A DNA stretch of 64,000 nt from Methanoregula sp. UBA154. GTDB taxonomy: Archaea > Halobacteriota > Methanomicrobia > Methanomicrobiales > Methanospirillaceae. This document shows positions 60,153-64,000 of this stretch, in pieces (the stretch's first letter is position 1; each line of letters starts with the position of its first letter). Position numbers and translations under genes: made by a program. The stretch covers positions 174,667 through 238,666 of the forward strand of contig DAPW01000011.1 of the NCBI GenBank assembly GCA_002502245.1. The letters run 5' to 3'. A model generated the notes under the pieces. The model had not been told where the DNA came from, ran no database searches, and saw only the letters and a program-made list of their open reading frames with translations.

Positions 60153-60508
60153 GTTTTATCAAAATTATCTTATTCTGAATATTTGCTGTCGAAAGGAATT
60201 AATCCTGGGCATTTGATAACCGTCCAATGCAGAACGTTGTTCGATGCCGGACGGGTGGATCTCCAAAATATCGGGTCTCACACATAATACACCGTCGCTC
60301 GCTTCAAAAAAAATGTCAATGTCACCTGCCGTTATCGCTTCGCAGGACCAAGATCACAAGACAATTCTGATGTATTGGGGAAGAAAATGAAAGCCATAAA
60401 AATGCCTGGAAAAAAACTCATTTTTCAATATTCTGATTCTAAGAAACTGTATCTTTCGTTCGTTGTAAAAACTTGATCGTTTTAATATCAAATTGATGAA
60501 TTACATAT
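60153..60508 (+). promoter_or_regulatory. Gap and promoter before the protease gene
   Basis: 355 bp without a gene. A TATA-like GTTTTAATATC at about 60479-60489 lies some 25 nt before the ATG at 60509, suggesting a leaderless transcript for the protease gene. Confidence 0.45.
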
Positions 60509-63500
60509 ATGCATAGTATTCAGGGTACCGGCATTCTGATTTTTTTTCTGGTGCTGATTTCTATTACTTTCTTTCCTGTCGTGTATGCAGATCAGACTCC
60601 GAACACAACCGACCTGGCCGCACCGCAAGGCCTGATAAATGAGAGCTACATCCCGTCAGAGAATGGTACAGGAACCACCACAACAATATTTATGACACCC
60701 GGACTCATGGTTACAGAAACGCTCCAGACCGGTGAAACATCGGTGCTTGCAGCGAACGAACCTATACCACCAGCACCGACTGAAACTTCAGTTCTTACTA
60801 CCACAACCATCGAACCGGCACAAGAGCCCATGGTTACCGAAACCGTTCTGCCTGAGGAAACCCTCCTGCTGGCAGTAAATGAAACTACGAAACCCACTCC
60901 ACCGGATACATCCGCGACAACCGAACCGAGACCGGAACCAACTATCACGCTTAATACTATCCTGGATGAAACCCGGACTATCCCGGCCAATTCCTCGCGG
61001 GAAACCCTGCTGGCGCAACCGGGATCTCCCGGCAAGGCCCCCACGAACCCGGCATTCCTTGCATACCAGAACCGGATGAAACAATCCCCGGCAAAACAAT
61101 CCCTTGCTAAAAAGAGTTCAATCGTTGTACTCAATGATGGCTCCACCTCTCGTGTATTTCTGGCGGAGGAAATCCCGTCACCTGTCGATTTTACTTATAC
61201 ACAGGGTCTGCAGGTGAGTCTGGATACCAGTTACGTCCTGGACGGATCTGGATATCCGGGTTCGTATGACCTCAGAAACTATGGGAGAGTTTCTTCAGTA
61301 AAAGACCAGGGCACTGCCGGTTCCTGCTGGGCGTTTGCCGCGATCGCCTCGCTGGAATCCTCCCAGCTTCCCGGGGAGATCTGGGACTTTTCGGAAAACA
61401 ACATCAAAAATACTCTTGCCAGCACGTACCCGGATGGGTTTGATCGGACATGGGATGAGGGAGGAAGCCGGGATATGTCCACCGCTTACATGAGTCGCTG
61501 GAGCGGACCGGTGCTGGAATCTGATGATCCCTACAGCGATGTGTCCGGCAGTTCGCCCGCAGGACTTTATCCCAGCAAACATGTTCAGAATGTGTATTTT
61601 CTGCCGGAACGATCCAGTTCAACGGACAATAACAATATCAAGGACGCACTGATGAACACGGGTGCGGTCCAGACTTCCATTTACTGGGACGATGCGTTTT
61701 ACAATGTAACAAACCATGCCTTTTATAATTCCGTCATCAATCCTGATACCAACCATGCGATCACCATCGTTGGATGGGATGATACTTACAGCCGTACAAA
61801 CTTTGTGACTATACCCGCCGGTGACGGTGCGTTTGTCGCGAAAAACTCTTGGGGCCCGCTCTGGGGCGATGACGGATATTTCTATGTATCGTATTACGAC
61901 CTGACCCTCGGCAACAGATGTACAGTATTTACCGGTGAACCGGTAACAAACTATGACCGTATCTACAGTTATGATCCGCTTGGCTGGGGGGCCTCCTATG
62001 GATATGGGACCACGTCAGCCCGTTTTGCCAATGTCTTCACCGCACAGTCAGCGGAAACCCTTAAAGCGATTGGGATGTACGCAACGTATTCCGGCAGCTA
62101 CACCGCGAGAATATATCTTGACCCGGTTGGCGGGCCGATCAATGCCAGCGGGTATGTTGCAGAGACATCCTGGTCGGGTTCCCTGCCGGGATATCAAACG
62201 GTTGATGTACCTGATGTGGCCCTGAAACCGGGACAAAAATTCTCCATCGTTGTTTCTGTATCAACGCCGGGGTGGGAGAATCCTATACCTATAGAAAAAC
62301 CCGAACTCTATTACTCGAGCCATGCGACCGCCAATGCCGGGGAGAGTTACATCAGCTCGACCGGGGCAACGTGGACTGATTTGACAACGAGACCTGATAT
62401 GTCCGAAGCCAATGTCTGTCTGAGGGGATATACGACGTTTCAGACGGTGACTGTGTATGATGCGCAGATGGTATCGCACACGATCCCGGGCACGATGACG
62501 GCCGGCCAGAGATATCCGGTGACCGTGACGATGAAGAATACCGGGACAATGACGTGGAGTGAAGCGAGCATGATTCGGCTGGGCGGTGCTAACGCAGATG
62601 CCTATACATTCACGTTCCCGAACGTGGGTGGCCACCGCGTGAGTCTGCCTCCTGGGACTTCGGTTGCTCCCGGCGAATCATACACATTCAGCTGGACAGT
62701 TACAGCTCCTTCAACAGCGGGTACCTTTACCCCAACATACCAGATGGTCTGGGACGGGCATCAGTGGTTTGGGGCTAAGGCGTCTCAGGTGGTAGTAATA
62801 ACTGCACAGACTGCAGATGTAGATGCTCAGGTAGTCTCGACATCGATTCCGACGACGATGACGGCCGGCCAGAGATATCCGGTAACAATAACGATGAAGA
62901 ATACCGGGACAATGACGTGGAGTGAAGCGAGCATGATTCGGCTGGGCGGTGCTAACGCAGATGCCTATACATTCACGTTCCCGAACGTGGGTGGTCACCG
63001 CGTGAGTCTGCCTCCTGGGACTTCGGTTGCTCCCGGCGAATCATACACATTCAGCTGGACAGTTACAGCTCCTTCAACAGCGGGTACCTTTACCCCGACA
63101 TACCAGATGGTCTGGGACGGGCATCAGTGGTTTGGGGCTCAGGCGTCTCAGGTAGTAGTAATAACTGCACAGACTGCAGATGTAGATGCTCAGGTAGTCT
63201 CGGCATCGATTCCGAGTACGATGGCAGCCGGCCAGAGATATCCGGTAACAATAACGATGAAGAATACCGGGACAATGACGTGGAGTGAAGAGAGCATGAT
63301 TCGGCTGGGCGGTGCTAACGCAGATGCCTATACATTCACGTTCCCGTACGTGGGTGGCCACCGCGTGAGTCTGCCTCCTGGGACTTCGGTTGCTCCCGGC
63401 GAATCATACACATTCAGCTGGACAGTTACAGCTCCTTCAACAGCGGGTACCTTTACCCCAACATACCAGATGGTCTGGGACGGGCATCAGTGGTTTGGGG

Positions 63501-64000
63501 CTCAGGCGTCTCAGGTGGTAGTAATAACTGCACAGACTGCAGATGTAGATGCTCAGGTAGTCTCGACATCGATTCCGACGACGATGACGGCCGGCCAGAG
63601 ATATCCGGTAACAATAACGATGAAGAATACCGGGACAATGACGTGGAGTGAAGAGAGCATGATTCGGCTGGGCGGTGCTAACGCAGATGCCTATACATTC
63701 ACGTTCCCGTACGTGGGTGGCCACCGCGTGAGTCTGCCTCCTGGGACTTCGGTTGCTCCCGGCGAATCATACGCATTCAGCTGGACAGTTACAGCTCCTT
63801 CAACAGCGGGTACCTTTACCCCAACATACCAGATGGTCTGGGACGGACATCAGTGGTTTGGAGAAACACTCAGTTCTCCGGTTCAGATCTTCTATGGCGA
63901 ATATTCGTATTCAATTGTCCATATCTCGGATACTCAGAAGTTGTCAGCATCTTATCCATCGACATTGAATTTTACCTTTTCTTATCTTGAGTCCATCAAA
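60509..64000 (+). CDS. Secreted papain-like (C1) protease with lectin-like, four Ig-like and metallophosphoesterase-like parts; 3' end beyond window
   Basis: At least 1164 residues, open to the window end. Residues 1-27 are a signal peptide (IFFLVLISITFFPVVYA). A Thr/Pro-rich linker follows to about 180. Residues 250-470 are a C1 peptidase with Gln267 and Cys273 in DQGTAGSCWAFA, His416 in NPDTNHAITIVGWDD, and Asn446 in AKNSWGPLWG: a complete catalytic set. Residues about 480-645 match the lectin-like domain that follows such archaeal proteases. Then four repeats of 121 residues (from DAQMVSHTIP at 651), Ig-like, each with VTMKNTGTMTW and MVWDGHQWFG, as in NBR1-type domains. After the last, residues about 1133-1164 (SIVHISDTQKLSASYPST) look like the first strand of a calcineurin-like phosphoesterase. 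Likely cell-surface or secreted. Single gene, with a TATA-like box before it. Confidence 0.9.
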   Translation, partial: MHSIQGTGILIFFLVLISITFFPVVYADQTPNTTDLAAPQGLINESYIPSENGTGTTTTIFMTPGLMVTETLQTGETSVLAANEPIPPAPTETSVLTTTTIEPAQEPMVTETVLPEETLLLAVNETTKPTPPDTSATTEPRPEPTITLNTILDETRTIPANSSRETLLAQPGSPGKAPTNPAFLAYQNRMKQSPAKQSLAKKSSIVVLNDGSTSRVFLAEEIPSPVDFTYTQGLQVSLDTSYVLDGSGYPGSYDLRNYGRVSSVKDQGTAGSCWAFAAIASLESSQLPGEIWDFSENNIKNTLASTYPDGFDRTWDEGGSRDMSTAYMSRWSGPVLESDDPYSDVSGSSPAGLYPSKHVQNVYFLPERSSSTDNNNIKDALMNTGAVQTSIYWDDAFYNVTNHAFYNSVINPDTNHAITIVGWDDTYSRTNFVTIPAGDGAFVAKNSWGPLWGDDGYFYVSYYDLTLGNRCTVFTGEPVTNYDRIYSYDPLGWGASYGYGTTSARFANVFTAQSAETLKAIGMYATYSGSYTARIYLDPVGGPINASGYVAETSWSGSLPGYQTVDVPDVALKPGQKFSIVVSVSTPGWENPIPIEKPELYYSSHATANAGESYISSTGATWTDLTTRPDMSEANVCLRGYTTFQTVTVYDAQMVSHTIPGTMTAGQRYPVTVTMKNTGTMTWSEASMIRLGGANADAYTFTFPNVGGHRVSLPPGTSVAPGESYTFSWTVTAPSTAGTFTPTYQMVWDGHQWFGAKASQVVVITAQTADVDAQVVSTSIPTTMTAGQRYPVTITMKNTGTMTWSEASMIRLGGANADAYTFTFPNVGGHRVSLPPGTSVAPGESYTFSWTVTAPSTAGTFTPTYQMVWDGHQWFGAQASQVVVITAQTADVDAQVVSASIPSTMAAGQRYPVTITMKNTGTMTWSEESMIRLGGANADAYTFTFPYVGGHRVSLPPGTSVAPGESYTFSWTVTAPSTAGTFTPTYQMVWDGHQWFGAQASQVVVITAQTADVDAQVVSTSIPTTMTAGQRYPVTITMKNTGTMTWSEESMIRLGGANADAYTFTFPYVGGHRVSLPPGTSVAPGESYAFSWTVTAPSTAGTFTPTYQMVWDGHQWFGETLSSPVQIFYGEYSYSIVHISDTQKLSASYPSTLNFTFSYLESIK
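62459..63871 (+). repeat. Four tandem 363-bp repeats inside the protease gene
   Basis: Unit starts at 62459, 62822, 63185 and 63548 (codon for D of DAQ). Units 2-4 differ at only a handful of bases over 363 bp; unit 1 is diverged at its start. Amino-acid changes include EAS to EES and FPNVG to FPYVG. The near-identity of the DNA points to recent tandem duplication or gene conversion. Confidence 0.92.

Noticed and set aside
62459..63871. CRISPR-like array suggested by regular repeats near the window end
   Set aside because: The repeats are 363 bp long, in frame and contiguous, without spacers; they are protein repeats.

Overview
The window looks like a chromosomal segment of a methanogenic archaeon of the order Methanomicrobiales, most like Methanoregula (my inference; no search was run). 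It carries the radical-SAM methanogenesis marker protein 10, a methanogen-restricted DUF2111 protein, archaeal topoisomerase VI, an archaeal-type NMN adenylyltransferase, a two-subunit pyruvate carboxylase, an intron-containing tRNA-Met, and many start codons about 25 nt behind an AT-rich box (leaderless style).

Layout. 0-0.9 kb: dispersed repeats and an orphan VapB/DUF217-like antitoxin. 0.9-8 kb: a coiled-coil protein, larB-nadM, a small membrane protein, and the overlapping hisS-top6B-top6A operon. 8-15.5 kb: a first surface-glycan block (glycosyltransferases, FkbM-like protein, flippase, GDP-fucose-synthase-like enzyme). 16.3-22.9 kb: a TPR protein, then a sulfur module (SLC13/TrkA-C permease, MBL-rhodanese fusion, split YeeE/YedE pair), a cupin, a 124-bp tandem repeat and a DUF2202 protein. 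22.9-27 kb: a 1.5-kb gene-poor stretch, tRNA-Thr, mmp10, a DUF350 protein and tRNA-Met. 27-34.8 kb: a biotin module (bioY, two ECF ATPases, EcfT, pycB, pycA; separately DUF2111-birA) with a near-perfect BirA box at the bioY start. 36-60.2 kb: a second, larger surface-polysaccharide locus. 60.5 kb to the end: a secreted multidomain cysteine protease cut by the window end.

How the genes work together. Biotin taken up by BioY and its ECF energizing unit would be loaded by BirA onto PycB, whose product with PycA is oxaloacetate; BirA has an N-terminal helix-turn-helix and could repress bioY through the operator. The large glycan locus couples an ABC exporter (Wzm/Wzt), sugar-nucleotide enzymes (a NeuB-type synthase with a CMP-sugar synthetase, a DegT aminotransferase with an N-methyltransferase-like protein, GalU/Ugd/UXS-like) and many glycosyltransferases. 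From about 37.5 to 56.9 kb the DNA is clearly more AT-rich than the flanks, and the left border falls inside wzt, between its ATPase and its predicted glycan-binding domain, as expected for a swapped cassette.

Between genes there is a family of non-coding dispersed repeats with GC-rich hairpins (modules here called R1 and R2) in at least five places. The most unusual single items are these repeats, the mosaic glycan cassette, the NeuB-TIM-barrel fusion, and the papain-like protease with four nearly identical 121-residue Ig-like repeats leading into a metallophosphoesterase-like start.
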